The notes beneath the pieces were generated by a model, which was not told the origin of the DNA, did no database searches, and saw only the letters and a list, made by a program, of their open reading frames with translations. Positions 21,906 to 33,261 of a stretch of 64,000 nucleotides of DNA are shown here, in pieces. This DNA is from Vombatus ursinus (lineage: Eukaryota; Chordata; Mammalia; Diprotodontia; Vombatidae). Made by a program: the position numbers and the translations under genes. Where the stretch lies: the NCBI RefSeq assembly GCF_900497805.2, contig NW_020954615.1, forward strand, positions 12,043,665-12,107,664. The letters are read 5' to 3'. Each line of letters opens with the position of its first letter. The stretch's first letter is position 1.

Positions 21906-22504
21906 TGCATAAAAAGGGCTTAAGAACTGACTATCATCCTGGATTTGTAGTTGAAAGGCATCAATATTCTCTGATCAGCCCTGAGAGATCTTTGTGATGA
22001 TCTCAATCTTTGAACCAGAAGTCAAAATTGAGTCATGCCCCAGCATTCTTAGAGACACACACGATCTCTAGGAGAGACAGAGAGTAATTGGCTCCAATGG
22101 GCATCTCAGAGGAGAAGACTCTGGATGGAGCTACTGATTGTACCCACTTCTTTAAGGACTGAGGGAAGTTCTAGGAAAAGGTATGCTTTCCTACCAACAT
22201 CTCCTCCCAAGATCTGTCCATCAACAGCCCTTTAATACACTCTTTACTCAACTTCCAACCAGTTACATTCCTTTTGAGCTTCTTTGGATCTCTCCATCAT
22301 TCCTTACTTCCCCAGGAAACTCATCATTGGGAAATCTCATGGTCCTGCAAGATTGAAGCTGCCTAGTTCTCAGATCTCATCAGTATCTTGTATCCCTCTC
22401 ATTGGACCTTCTGACTAGAGGGCAGGGCCATGGGCTCAGCATAGTCTTCCTCCCATTGACAACCAGCTACACTGCTTTGTAACTTCTCCATCATGCCTCC
22501 ATGC
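21906..22504. other. Unassigned sequence
   Basis: No repeat recognised with confidence. Confidence 0.4.
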
Positions 22505-22700
22505 TGGGTACATTCTCTTCCTCCCTCTCCTCCCCCTGCCCCAGCTTTTCAGATTTATTTGGTGTTTTGCCTTCCCCAATGAAACTGAATACTCCTTGAG
22601 AGCAGGGACTGTCTTTGTTTACTTGTATTTCTATCCCCAGCACTTAGTACTGTGCCTGACACATAGTCAGTGCTTAATGAATGTTTATTGCCTTACTGAA
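22505..22700 (+). mobile_element. L2 3' tail
   Basis: 'ctccttgagagcagggactg', 'tatccccagcacttagtact', 'gcctgacacatagtcagtgc' and 'aatgaatgtttattg'. Bases 22701-23118 after it hold nothing recognised. Confidence 0.9.
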
Positions 22701-23118
22701 TGATCCTACTCATTTCATTACTCCAATGTTTCCAGTAATCTGAATTTTTGCCTCAATCCTAAAGAGGCCAGGCATTAGGTAGAGATAAACATAAATTCAA
22801 ATGAGGGCAGAGAAATGAATATCCACCAAAATATTAAGCATTTTGCTAACTGGGGGTTCTGGGCTATTGTAATTATATCCTAACTTTATATTTAATGTGA
22901 AAGCAGCATAACAATGAACCATGTATATTGAACTTGCATACTTGAGAGACTGGATTTAAAAAACTAGTTTGAATGAAAGTAGGGCCTCCCATTTGCTGCT
23001 TTCAGACTCTATTCTCCCCCTTCCCACCATTCCACAGGTTTCCACCAGGACTTAATTTGGGAATGTAAGCACATATAATTCCTTCCCTAGAGGAGAAGGG
23101 GGTAAATGCAGCTACTTC

Positions 23119-23121
23119 TTA

Positions 23122-23180
<59 letters not shown>

Positions 23181-23250
23181 CACACATATATATATGTATA
23201 TGTATATAAACATATATACATATATGTATATATATACATATATATATTTT
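23119..23250. repeat. (TA)n/(TG)n/(TATACA)n microsatellite
   Basis: Compound alternating repeat: at run, gt run, then tatatg/catata units. Confidence 0.95.
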
Positions 23251-23434
23251 CAAATGAAGAGTGTAATATCCCTAAGATTAATTAATTACTATTCTTTTAT
23301 ATCCCATGCTGAAGATTGTCTTCCCAGAAAGTATTTGGGATCATTATGGTAAGAATTTTTGCTGGCCTGTAGAAGGGCATGGTACAGATCCCTGGGGTCT
23401 CCACGTCTACCCTAAATGGTAATGTCACATTCCA

Positions 23435-23540
23435 GCAGCACTTTACAATGTGCAAAGCTGCTTTCTCACAACCACCCTGTCCTGTAGGCAATGCAAGAAT
23501 GATTGTTCTCATTTAACACATCAGGGGACAGTTGTCCTCT
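23435..23540 (-). mobile_element. MIR SINE fragment, antisense
   Basis: 'gcactttacaatgtgcaaag', 'ctcacaaccaccctgtcct', 'ttctcatttaacacatcagg'. Confidence 0.65.
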
Positions 23541-24070
23541 GAAAAGACACTAAGCTTTTGTTTGGCCCCACAGGGAGGAATGAAGAACAATTGGTGGCAG
23601 ATTTGGATGATGTCAATGGAAGGTTCATAAGAATTAGAGCTTTATACAATTGCAGAAGAGAAGTGCTACCTGCCTTTCCACAGATGTCAGGCCTACAAAT
23701 AATCTCAAACTGAACCGTAAGAAAGACCCTTCTTTGGAGGACTTCAGTTGTGCCTTTGCCCTGGGCAATTCCATCCATTCTGTTCCCATGGCTGCCCTGT
23801 TCACCTCCACACAGAAGACTCACAAAATCTTTAGCGAGATTTTTGATTCCTGCCCTGAACTTCAGATCCACATCTCTGAGTGCTTGCTAGAATCTCCACC
23901 TGGATATAGTCACAATCTCAACATTTCTCAGACCCACTCAATTGGGACAAGCAAATTATATAACATATGTAATGGGTTTTTACCAATGGTCTATGTACAC
24001 ATCATCTATTCTTCAAGTATTTGGAGCTCTGCCCACCTAGAAGACAAATTAGGCTTTTGGCAGAAAAAAA
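23541..24070 (+). other. Unassigned, with a probable L2 fragment near 23850-23950
   Basis: A 144-codon frame (23650-24084) spans it, one of the longest frames that is not low complexity. Its middle, 'PELQIHISECLLESPPGYSH', resembles the L2 ORF2 segment before the HLKLN motif, so it is probably LINE remnant, not a host gene. No start context or splice support. Confidence 0.4.
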
Positions 24071-24071
24071 C

Positions 24072-24190
24072 ACCTTCCCAATAACAAGAGCTACCTCTAA
24101 GTGGATTGGGCTGCCCCTGAAGTTAATGAGTTACTGCTCCCTGGAAATTTTCAGGCAAAGGCTAGATGATCACTTGTTGGCAATATTCCA
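24072..24190 (+). mobile_element. L3/CR1 LINE fragment
   Basis: 'gtggattgggctgcccctga' and 'ttcaggcaaaggctagatga' encode 'GLPLK' and 'FRQRLDDHLL', the CR1 3'-proximal region. Short. Confidence 0.7.
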
Positions 24191-24224
24191 CTTCTCAGAC
24201 ATCCCCGCACCATATCACTACTCA

Positions 24225-24375
24225 TGTATGCCCTCTTTCTAACTCTGCTTTATTTATTATCTTCCCCCCATTAGAATGAAAGCTTTGGGAGGGCAGAAAC
24301 TATCTTGTTTGTTTGTGTTTGTATCCCCAGTGCTTAAAAAAGTGCCAGGAGCATAGTGAGTACTTAGTAAATTGA
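24225..24375 (+). mobile_element. L2 3' tail
   Basis: 'ccccccattagaatgaaagc', 'tgtatccccagtgcttaaaa', 'gtgagtacttagtaaattga'. Confidence 0.85.
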
Positions 24376-24377
24376 CT

Positions 24378-24525
24378 ATCTATCTAATCTGTCTGTCTGT
24401 CTATCTATCTACATGTGTATACACACACATATATCCATGTATCCATCTATTCATCCATCCATCCATCCATCCATCCATCTACCAATCTATATATCCATCT
24501 ACCCTTCTTTCCATCCATCTATCTC
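24378..24525. repeat. (TCTA)n/(CCAT)n microsatellite
   Basis: tcta and tctg units, then catc/ccat units, following the L2 tail. Spurious 64-codon frame ignored. A possible MIR3 tail remnant lies at 24575-24620. Confidence 0.9.
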
Positions 24526-24735
24526 TCTGTCATTTTTGTTATAGAAAGATTCTTATTCAGTTATAAATTCAACTAAATGGCCTCGGAGAACCCTTCCAAT
24601 TTTGAGGTTCTCAGATTCTGTTATCATAAAGATGGCATTAGCCCCATTTGGTCAATAAGTCAACTGAGTCACATTTGTAGCTTGTGTCCCCCAACAAAAC
24701 ACCAAGGTTATCTAGTGCAAATGCTGTGACTATGT

Positions 24736-24995
24736 AAATATATATGTGTGTGTGTGTATATATATATATACACACACATATACACACATGGTCACACATG
24801 CATACATACATGTATATGTATGCATATGTTTATATGTATAAGCATATATACATATATGTATATGCATATGTATATATACACCCATGTGTATATATACATA
24901 TATATTGTAGGCATTCATCAAAGTACCTAGCACATGCTAAATGCTCAATACCCATTCATTTATTCATTCATTCATTCACTCATTCATATGGGAGG
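24736..24995. repeat. TA/TG compound microsatellite, L2-like tail and (CATT)n
   Basis: 24736-24906 is tatatg/cacata repeat. Then 'cctagcacatgctaaatgct' resembles an L2 terminus, capped by a run of cattcatt (about 24955-24986). Confidence 0.85.
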
Positions 24996-25650
24996 ACTTA
25001 TTAATCTCTTTAAAAAAGTATCCTGGATTATCAGCATACAGTCTGGTTTTGACCTTTGAAAGTACTGAAAATAGCAACCAAGGTGACCCAGAAAATACTA
25101 ATGAGTTTCCTTCTTTGGAAGAAAAACAAAAAACTAGTGCTAATTAGCTTAGTTTGAAATTGAGCACTGATAACACTGCTCCTTGGAAATTGTGTTGTAC
25201 CACAGGAAGGAGAGCCTGAAATATTTTACAGAAATAGCCAAAAGGTGTCCTCTTGTCTCATTTGGGACAGAAGAGTTGTTGCTAGGTTTAGCTCCAAACA
25301 TGAGTCTTGTAGCTTAAATTCCCTACTTCATGCCTGCTATAGGGCTGACGGCTTTGTGGTCTGTGAATGTGATAATCTCCCTTGCCATTCTTCCTGAAGC
25401 ACTTTTTCCAGGGACTTGTGGCAGCCTGGATGACTGTGGCCTGATGGGTATATAGCTCAGGTCAAAGAGGGAAATTGCCCATGGAACAACACAGTAAATC
25501 ACACAAGAAGCAGCCCCTCCTCTCCCACTGGGAATAGAGAATGTACGCTGAATTGATAACCACTGGAAATCCAATCAGAGAATCTCACAGAATCCCACAG
25601 GTAGAACGGATCAACATCAGCCCCAGTTCAACTCATATTAAATAAAACCC
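24996..25650. other. Unassigned sequence
   Basis: No repeat or coding signal recognised. Confidence 0.45.
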
Positions 25651-25654
25651 TTTG

Positions 25655-25905
25655 GAAAGGTGGCATCATAAAGTACATGGAGAGCTAAACTTGAAATCAG
25701 GAACACCTGAGTCCAAGTCTGCCTCTTCCATGTACTGGCTATGTGACCCTAGGTAAAACATCTAGTCTCTCAGGATCCTGAGGAGCCCTTGAGAACCTCA
25801 ACCTAGGAACACAGATGGCAAATCAGTTGCCAATCTGTCCTTGCAGAAGGATTTTCCTCACCAGGAATTTCTGACATCAATGAAATCAACAGGTACTGTG
25901 GCAAA
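25655..25905 (+). mobile_element. Old CORE-SINE, sense
   Basis: Sense copy of the family at 435-650 and 5225-5480: 'cttgaaatcaggaacacctg', 'ctatgtgaccctaggtaaa', then 'gatggcaaatcagttgcca', ending 'atcaatgaaatcaacagg'. Seeing it in sense fixes the order head-CORE-unique tail. Confidence 0.65.
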
Positions 25906-25984
25906 TTAAATTTTTAAAAAATCCTCCATCACAATCTAGCCAACAAATGACGAATCACACAAGAAGAATTATCCTCCTATCTAG

Positions 25985-26385
25985 CATTGAGATGGTACTT
26001 TAATATTTGTGAAGCATTCCAGAGGCTTAATTTCAGATTTCTAATTCCATTTGACCCTCACAATAACCCTGTAAGATGGAAAGAATAAGCATTCTTAGTT
26101 TCCTCACCTGTAAAATGAGAATAATAAACAGCACCTATTTGGCAGGGTTGTCATGAAGATCAAATGATATAATATTTGTAAAGCACTTGGCACAGTGCCT
26201 GGCACATAGTAGTTGCTTAATAAATGTTTATTTCCTCCCTTTTTCATTTTACAAATGAGGAGATAGAGGCTCAGGGAGATTAAAGATCTGGCCAGGTTTG
26301 AACAGCTAATGAATATTTGAGCTATAATTGGAACTCAGGTTTTCCTGACTCCAAGTACAATGCTCTGACAACCCTGAGCTAATAG
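25985..26385. mobile_element. Three abutting MIR/CORE pieces in alternating orientation
   Basis: 25985-26100 antisense MIR ('gaccctcacaataaccctgt'). 26095-26240 sense MIR with L2-type end ('atttgtaaagcacttggcac', 'taataaatgtttatttcc'). 26245-26385 antisense CORE ('aatgaggagatagaggctca', 'aactcaggttttcctgactc'). Confidence 0.75.
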
Positions 26386-26389
26386 GGAC

Positions 26390-27640
26390 CTCAGGGATTA
26401 TCTAGCCACTGGATAACAGTACCAGGGAATTTTAGACTTGGAAGGGACCTCAGTGGCCATGTTGTCCAACACATTCCCAAAAGGAATCCCATTGTAAGAT
26501 GACCTGGCAAGTCATCTAGTCTTTGCAAAATGATCTCTATTGAGAAGTAAATAACCAAAATCTCCAGGTAGGCCTTTTTATGTTTGGCCAGTTTTCATGT
26601 TCAGGAAGTTAATCCTGACCTCATTTGCTCTTATTTGTGGCCCCTGGGATCAAACCAAGCAAGTGTTATCCCCCCTCCACATGATGGCCTTCCTTTCATC
26701 TTTGGGTTCAACTCTCTCAGTCTGTGATTCTATAAGACATTTGAATACAGCATGATGTCTGTCACATAGTAGGTACATTAAAATGGTCATTGGCTGCTTG
26801 ATTCTAGACTCTCCCTCCTCATCTTCTGTTCTGTGGTCTAAACAAATCCACTTCCTTCACCCTTTCCTCGTATGACATAGACTCAAGGATCTTTACCATT
26901 CTGATTGTCCTTCTACAGACATTCTCCAACTCATAAATCTCCTTTTGAAAACATGGTACCCAGAATGTAATGTGGTCTAGATGCAGTTTGGGCAGGATAG
27001 AGAACAAGAAAGCAATTGTTTCCTTATTTCTGGAATCTATACCTTTCGTAATGTAGCCCAAGATTGCTTGGAGGTTGTATCATACTATTAATTCATACCA
27101 AGCTAAATCCCTGAGAACTTTTTCAGGCAATCTGCTGACCAACCACGTATTTCCCCACCTAATAAATGTGAGGTTGATTATTGGAACTCTCAGCGTAAGA
27201 CTTTATACGTATCCCTATTAAAATTTATCCTATAAAATTTAGCCCTTTACTCTAGCCTATAAGTTCCTTTGTGAAATTTGGCTCAGTTATTCAATGTTAG
27301 TTCTCTCTCCCAGCTGTGTGCCATCTGCAAATATGATAATCATGCCATCTATGCCATTATCTCAGTTATTGGCAAAAGTGTTAACTAGCACAAGGCCAAG
27401 GACAGATCCCAGGAGGCACCCTACAGGAAAGAGACCTTTTACTGATTTGACTTTGAACCATTAAAGAGCTTTCTTTGAGTCTGGCCATTCACCTATTTCT
27501 GAACTGATCTAACTTCACTATCCTAGCCCATATCTCTCTATCTCTTCTATAAGAATAATATGAGATACTTTATCAAATGCTTTGCTACAGCATCTAGGTA
27601 AACTCATTCCCTTTATCTGTTATTTTAGAAGCCTAATTCC
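26390..27640 (-). mobile_element. L3/CR1 LINE, ~1.25 kb of ORF2 C-terminus and 3' end
   Basis: The 3' end is at the left: 'ttagacttggaagggacctc' is the classic antisense L3 terminus. Further right comes the C-terminal ORF2. The antisense frame at 26819-27061 reads 'KGIDSRNKETIAFLFSIL' and 'MSYEERVKEVDLF', matching the CR1 C-terminal pattern (RNxET...LSYEERLxELGLF). Then 'gtgtgccatctgcaaatatg', 'aaggacagatcccaggag' and 'atcaaatgctttgctacagc' are antisense RT sequence. Truncated 5' inside RT; several breaks. Confidence 0.92.
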
Positions 27641-27649
27641 TTTCTCTTA

Positions 27650-27765
27650 TTGCTGAGAACGAGCAAGTAGGTTGCACAAGGCCACATAGGCAGTAACAGC
27701 AGAACCAAGATTTGAATCCAGGCCCTCCAACTCTGTGTCTAATGCCCTTTCCATTGGACATATGT
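27650..27765 (-). mobile_element. MIR SINE fragment, antisense
   Basis: 'ggccacatagg', 'gatttgaatccaggccctcc', 'ctaatgccctttccattgg'. Confidence 0.65.
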
Positions 27766-28415
27766 GGTGAGTGGGAACAAGGAATCAAATACGGCGCCAA
27801 GGTTGCAAAATTAGATATTAGCATAATGGCTTTTACTCTATAAACATAATTAGGTGTGATAAAATTATAAATGATAATAAAAAAGAAACAATTCAGAGGT
27901 TTATACTAAGTTTTTGGAGATTTCATTTTCATTTGGTCCCTGTATCCATGCTCCATGGAAGCCCATCAGCTACTATACCTTGCTGTTTGTTTCTCCATTT
28001 GTAGACTCGATCATGATAAATGATATTTTTTTACAACGTATCCTGCGATCACTTGGCTGTTGTGTTCTCTTAGAAGGCATGGAGAAATATTATTTCCATT
28101 CTTTTACTGAAAGACAGAGAGAGACTGGAAGCCAAAGATTCTAAACATTTTTTTTCAGAACATTCAGTCTTTTCCTCTGTGTAAACAGTTTCCATTGTCT
28201 CTTTCTCTCCCTAAAAGAAAGAACAGGGAGCAAAAATACCTCTCCAGCTCAGATTTTCTTATTTTAGAGGGTATTGTGTCAAGTATAATTCCATATGTTT
28301 CTAGCCAGACCACAAGGATTGCTAAAATGACATTATCAAGGACCCACATTGGGGAGATCACACACGCCAGGGTGTGATTGGTTATGTAGTAATGACGTGG
28401 AACTTTAAAAAAAAA
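27766..28415. other. Repeat-free block, candidate conserved non-coding DNA
   Basis: 650 bp with no recognised repeat. AT-rich with many homeodomain-type cores ('aacataattaggtgtgataa', 'aattataaatgataataa') and a few CpGs. A 76-codon frame at 27914-28144 shows no family resemblance. Confidence 0.35.
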
Positions 28416-28419
28416 TAAC

Positions 28420-28520
28420 CAAGATCCAAGGATTTAGAATTGGAGAAGATTTCCGAGACCAGCCTGTCAAAACTTCTCATTTTTTTCAGGTAGGGAAACT
28501 GAGATGCAGAGAGATGTGTT
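28420..28520 (-). mobile_element. MIR3 SINE fragment, antisense
   Basis: 'ggatttagaattggagaaga' and 'gggaaactgagatgcagaga'. Bases 28521-28910 hold nothing recognised. Confidence 0.6.
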
Positions 28521-28911
28521 TTTCTTTTTTGTCTGTGTATCAAGTGCCTAGAACCCATCATCTCCACTATCTTAATTCCTTTCAAATAAATTGTTATATT
28601 TTGTGCAACCTCAATATTCCCATTTCTGAAAAGTTCTCAAGGTTGCTGGTAAAGTTCTAAAATTATCCCTCCAAGCACTTTTCTCTGGCGCCTTGCACTA
28701 ATGAATTTCAACAAACAACACATGTAACAGTCATGCACAGCCTCCTGGAGAGCATGTAGATTCCCAAGAATCCATTTAGTCAATCCAATCAACAATCCTT
28801 TGTGGAAGCCCAGACTTTCCATAGGTTAGTGGGCCTAGAGATGATTTTCACCACCAAATGCAAAGTTGTATAAATTCAACAAGCAAACAACAGTTTACAG
28901 AATACTCTCAT

Positions 28912-29143
28912 GTTGATAATCAGTCACATCTGATTCTTCATAACCCCATTTAGGGTTTTCTTGGCAAAGATACTGGAGTGATTTCATCATTTCCTGCTCC
29001 AGCTCATTTTACAGATTAGGAAATTAAGGCAAACAGGGTTAAGTGACTTGCCTAGTAAGTGTCTGAGGCCAGATTTGAACTCATAAAGATGAGTCTTGCT
29101 GACTCTAGGCCCACCACTCTATCCACTGTGCCACCTAACTGCC
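28912..29143 (-). mobile_element. CORE-SINE with BovB-type tail (MAR1-like), antisense
   Basis: 'gggttttcttggcaaagata', 'ctgctccagctcattttaca', 'gccagatttgaactcataaa' and 'gtgccacctaactgcccta'. Nearly complete. Confidence 0.9.
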
Positions 29144-30020
29144 CTATTCTCAAATTGCAACATACCTAATACTTTCAGGGACCTGTCCCAACCCAAAACA
29201 GCTAGGAAAGAAGAAATAAATAATATAAAATTTAACAAATGAAAAAATATAAAGGAAAAGAAAGGAGAAAAGGAATTTTCCCTCACAGAGCAAACATCCA
29301 AACAAAAAAAAAGATGCTTCCAGAACACGGGGTTCTCCCAACAGTAATTGAGAACCAGGGACAACTGCCACATCTTCAGGAGGGAAACCAAACTTTCATA
29401 GGGTGAAATTCCTCCTATGGCTTCACTGAGCATATAGGGTAACTTTCCAGTGAATCCCCTGCCAATTTATAAAGCAATCCAAATAGAGGATCAGACAAAA
29501 TCCCTCTAGGGATCCTTATGACAGATACCCCACTACCACCACCATTTTTCTCCAATGGATCCCTGAAGACCTATAAGACATTACAAATAAAGGTTGAAAC
29601 TCTCTGATACAAAAAAGAAAGGAAATAATCTCTGATGAGTCCCAAACACACATGGACCTCCCAAAAGAGGATTAAGTACAGTTTATTGAAATCAATCACT
29701 GAGATCCCCCAAGCATAAAGTCCCAAGGCTCAAGAGCGACTGAGATATCCTCTCTTACTAGGAGATCCTAGGTTTAGATGTATAAAAACCTGTTAAGTTC
29801 TGTGGTACCCTACAGATTAAAGAAGACCACGAGACTAGTTGCTCCTGGGTTGTCCTTCTCAACTAAAGGGTCACTTCTCTGAAATCATATGAATAGGTTT
29901 CAGTCCTAGACATTCTGACTGAAAGGGGCCGGGCATGCTGCCCAGACTACTCTCATTTCACAATACATTTCTTTGGATACAGCTCAAGATCCAGCATATA
30001 GGCATGGGAAAACAGGATGA
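29144..30020. other. Unassigned ~880-bp block
   Basis: No family recognised. Contains a TATA-like 'gatgtataaaaacctg' and frequent ggatccc/agatccc words, loosely reminiscent of LTR-type sequence. Antisense frames of 73-104 codons are phenylalanine/leucine-rich translations of an A-rich stretch and are not called. Confidence 0.3.
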
Positions 30021-30124
30021 GAGACTCATCTTAGAGTTATACCACTATTAAATATTTGAGAGAGAGAATTCTAACTCAGGTGTTTCTGATTTTCACCTCA
30101 GGGTTTGATCCACTATGTGACACT

Positions 30125-30290
30125 GCTGAGAAGGCAGGTAATGTGGAGCCCTGGTTTAGCCATGAACTATGAGATTCTTAGTAAACCTCTTAATTTCACT
30201 TGTCTGGTCCTCAGTTTCTACCTTTGTTGGATGAGGGGGTTATACATGATGATCTCTAAGATCCTGCCCAAATCTGACATTCTGTAGTCT
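30125..30290 (+). mobile_element. MIR3 SINE
   Basis: 'cttgtctggtcctcagtttc', 'ggatgagggggttatacatg', tail 'gatctctaagatcctgccca'. Confidence 0.7.
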
Positions 30291-30324
30291 ATATATTTAA
30301 TTTATATCTTCTGAATCTAGAGCA

Positions 30325-30640
30325 TTAACAGCTAACAGGCTCTGAGAGTGAGACAGGAGAAACAAAGAACACAGGTCCTGCTCTCAAGGAGATGACCGTC
30401 AAACCTACATGCATGAAACAGCTATGAAAGACTTCAGGACAATGTATGGTTACATGACAAAGAGAATGGAATGTCCTAGTGGTGAGATGTAGGAATTCAC
30501 GTGCAAGATCACGAGTGGCTGGAGGAGGCTGGGCAGAACTCCGACGGAGAGAGAGTTTGATCAAAGCCCAAGAAAAATGGGAATTTTTGGTTGGACATAG
30601 AGAAGGTGAAAGGACATTGCCTTCATGAATCATAAGCAAA
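30325..30640 (-). mobile_element. L2 fragment, antisense
   Basis: 'ctgctctcaaggagatgacc' and 'gtgagatgtaggaattcacg' are antisense L2 3' sequence. Diverged, with weak edges. The 117-codon antisense frame over it is a by-product. Confidence 0.5.
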
Positions 30641-31095
30641 GGCTCAGAGATGAAAATCAGCATCATTAATGAAACCATCTACTTTTCTCTGAAAGCCCGA
30701 ACCAAAGATAATTTTAACAAAAATGGTAACAAATTTTAACAAAAAATGGACAAAGGATTTTCAGGATGAATCCTGATAAATAAATGAGAGAGAGAGAGAA
30801 AGAGAGAGAGAGAGGAGAAAGTGAAAGTCAGAAAAACAGATGGAAAAAGAGAAAGAAATATGGAGATTTAATACAATCTATCAAACACAGATAATTTTAA
30901 AAATCACAGATGTTTTTATACAAAAAATGAAGTTCAAGAGGACATCAAAATTCACTGACCCATCTCTACAAAATATTTGTGAGAATAAACCACCCACATA
31001 TCAATTAATAAAATATATTATGAATTAAATATAATGAAATATATTAATGAAATTTGAGAAAGGAACTGGCAGACTTTCACAAATAATAACCTCCA
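30641..31095. other. Unassigned, with a GA microsatellite at 30786-30818
   Basis: AT-rich. Tandem 'aattttaacaaaaa' near 30710-30745 and a gaga run. Nothing else recognised. Confidence 0.5.
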
Positions 31096-31388
31096 ACAGG
31101 TAATAATAGTAATAATAATAATAATAATAGCTAACATTTACATGGCGCTTAACTATATGCCAGGTACTATGCTAAGCACTTTACAAATATTATCTCCTTT
31201 GATCCTTACAACAGTGGTGGGGATAGATGCTGTTATCCCCATTTTACAGGTAAGGAAACTAAGGTAAGCAAAAGTTAAATAACTTGCCCAGGGTCACATA
31301 GCTAATAAGTGTCTAAGGTCAGATTTGAGCTCTGTCCTTCCTGACTGCAGGCATAATGCTCTATCCAGTGAACCACCTAGCTTTCCTA
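31096..31388 (-). mobile_element. tRNA-headed SINE with MIR-type tail, antisense, full length
   Basis: Starts with an aat-repeat tail, then 'gccaggtactatgctaagca', 'ccccattttacaggtaagga', CORE 'cccagggtcacatagctaat', and a head ending 'gaaccacctagctttcct'. Confidence 0.9.
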
Positions 31389-31470
31389 GAAGGTGAAATT
31401 ATCAGTCTCACAAATGACAGAAAGATTCAGAAAATACAAAATCCCATTCCGCTTATTGTTTATTTAAAAG

Positions 31471-31574
31471 AAAATTGATTTGGTAGAGGAAAATGTAGCC
31501 TTAAACACTCCCCTCAAACAAACTGCTTCGCTTGAATTAGGTAACATCCTGCAAGATTTCAGGAAAGATACAAC
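31471..31574 (+). repeat. 104-bp direct repeat, copy A
   Basis: Near-identical to 34622-34725: both run from 'aaaattgatttggtagagg' to 'caggaaagatacaac', with about eight differences by eye. Not a repeat I recognise. Its similarity is far higher than that of other repeat pairs here, so a local duplication is likely. Confidence 0.85.
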
Positions 31575-32125
31575 TGAAATATTTTTGCTGAAGAATCCTC
31601 CAGTTTTTTTTTTTAATACTGAGAGAGGCACTAAGCAAAGAGAGTTACGGCATCAGAGATATTTGCACTGCTTACAATGGATGTGCTAGGCAGAGTGCAA
31701 AGGAAGGGGAAATTTACTGAGAAAAGTGAGGTGCTCCTCTTGTTCCTATTTCTAATGACATGATGCTGACTGCATCAAGCCCATCAGAGAAGATGGAAGG
31801 GTCAGGAGAGTTTCTCTGATCCCCAAGAAGAGAAAAAGAGAAAGGCTAACGTCCTCCCTTGACATGTAATCTGTGCCCCTTTGTCTGCTCTCTTGAAGAC
31901 TGACAACTTTGTACCTTCTTCCTGCCAAGCCCAATGGATCAGTTATAAAAGTCAATGGAAATGGCATCTCCCCCTTTCCAAGGGAGAAGTCAATTTCAAA
32001 CCAAGGTACTTGGCCTTGTGAAAAACAGAATGCAAGCAACGTGACTTGTTAAGCCACGTTGTTGTTCTAATTGGATTCTGGTTAGAGAACAGTGAGCTAT
32101 AGTATCCCTTCCCCTTTTCTAAACA
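31575..32125. other. Unassigned sequence
   Basis: No repeat recognised. Includes an oligo-T at about 31604-31614. Confidence 0.45.
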
Positions 32126-32129
32126 GCAT

Positions 32130-32372
32130 GAAATAACAACAACAACAATAACTACAGCATTTATATAGGGTTTTAAGGTTTCCAAAGCACTTTACACATA
32201 TGATCTTCTCAGCAACTCTGGAAAGGAGGTGCTATTATTATCTCTATCTTACAGATGAGGAAATTGAGGCAGACAGGTCAAATGACCTTCCCAGGGTCAC
32301 AACAGCTCAGTGTTTGAGGCTGGATTTGAACTCTTCCTGACTCCACATCCAGGTCTCTATACATTGTACTGT
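32130..32372 (-). mobile_element. tRNA-headed SINE with MIR-type tail, antisense
   Basis: aac-repeat tail, 'ccaaagcactttacacatat', 'gatgaggaaattgaggcaga', CORE 'cccagggtcac', degenerate head. Confidence 0.85.
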
Positions 32373-32544
32373 AAGAATACCTCTATGTTTGTGATGCCTT
32401 CACAACAGCAAGCTTTTTCATAATCAACAAACAATAACAAAAATGAGATAGTATTGTCTCCAAATCTTTCAGTTAATTATGAAAGGGTAAAGATGAGGTC
32501 TTTTGCTGAATACTGTCTCATAAAGCCTGTTTGTTCTCCACTAA

Positions 32545-33060
32545 ATGCTAGCTGATATTACCTTTTTATGCAGATTTTATCTCCATCATTAGAATACAAA
32601 CCCCTTGAGGGCGGGAATAGTTTTTGCCTTTTTTAATCACTAACACTAAAAACAATATTCCGTAGTCTCCAGCCCTGCTTATCAGTCAGTGGGGAAGTAG
32701 ACACTAAATCTAAAACTTTCTGGATCACCTGCTCTTTGTCACATACCCCTACCTGCAAATTATTCTAGCTACCGTAGGGGTGGAACTCAGATGCAAAGGC
32801 CCAACCTCTTTTGCTGAAGTGGACCTATCTGGATTGTATTAAAGTTACCTATAAAAGCTGGCCCCACCTTGAAGCCATTGCTGATCTGTAGTGGTCAGCC
32901 CATCAATGTGTGGCTATGTTGATATATTTATAATAAAAATCCTTTTTAATTCTCTTTGTCCTGAGTTTTGCTTCATTAATCAGGGCGAAAGCTCAAATGA
33001 AAAATTTTCCTTTCAATGGTAGTTAAGTACTTAATAAATTTTATTTATTAACTTACTAAG
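32545..33060 (+). mobile_element. L2 3' tail, split by a solo LTR
   Basis: Left part 32545-32650: 'cattagaatacaaacccctt' and 'gagggcgggaatagtttttg'. Right part 33018-33060: 'aagtacttaataaattttat'. The L2 tail is continuous if the LTR is removed. Confidence 0.75.
32655..33016 (+). mobile_element. Solo LTR (endogenous retrovirus fossil)
   Basis: Second copy of the LTR at 11029-11421. Has a TATA-like 'cctataaaagctgg' (about 32849), a poly-A signal-like 'taataaaaat' (32931-32940), and a terminal part 'gttttgcttcattaatcag'. No internal retroviral sequence on either side; it sits within an L2 3' tail, as expected of a solo LTR left by recombination. Old and non-functional. Confidence 0.7.
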
Positions 33061-33069
33061 TTTCTGGAC

Positions 33070-33215
33070 TGATAGCTGAATTGGACATCATCCAATCTAA
33101 CCCCCTTATTTTGCAGGTGAGGACACTGAGGCATATAGAGGTCAGGTGGCTTTCCTGGAGTCGAGATTTGAACCCAGGTCCCCTACCTCCAAATTCAGCC
33201 CTCTTTCTACTATTT
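33070..33215 (-). mobile_element. MIR3 SINE, antisense
   Basis: 'attttgcaggtgaggacact', 'gatttgaacccaggtcccct', 'cagccctctttctac'. Confidence 0.75.
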
Positions 33216-33261
33216 CCCATGATGCCTATATAGAGGATGAAAGAAAGGGAACAAGGAGAGG

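Noticed and set aside
23650-24084. 144-codon frame as a possible host gene
   Set aside because: Its middle resembles L2 ORF2 and its end runs into an L3 fragment; better explained as LINE debris.
24378-24525. CRISPR-like array
   Set aside because: Simple tetranucleotide repeats without spacers; a vertebrate genome.
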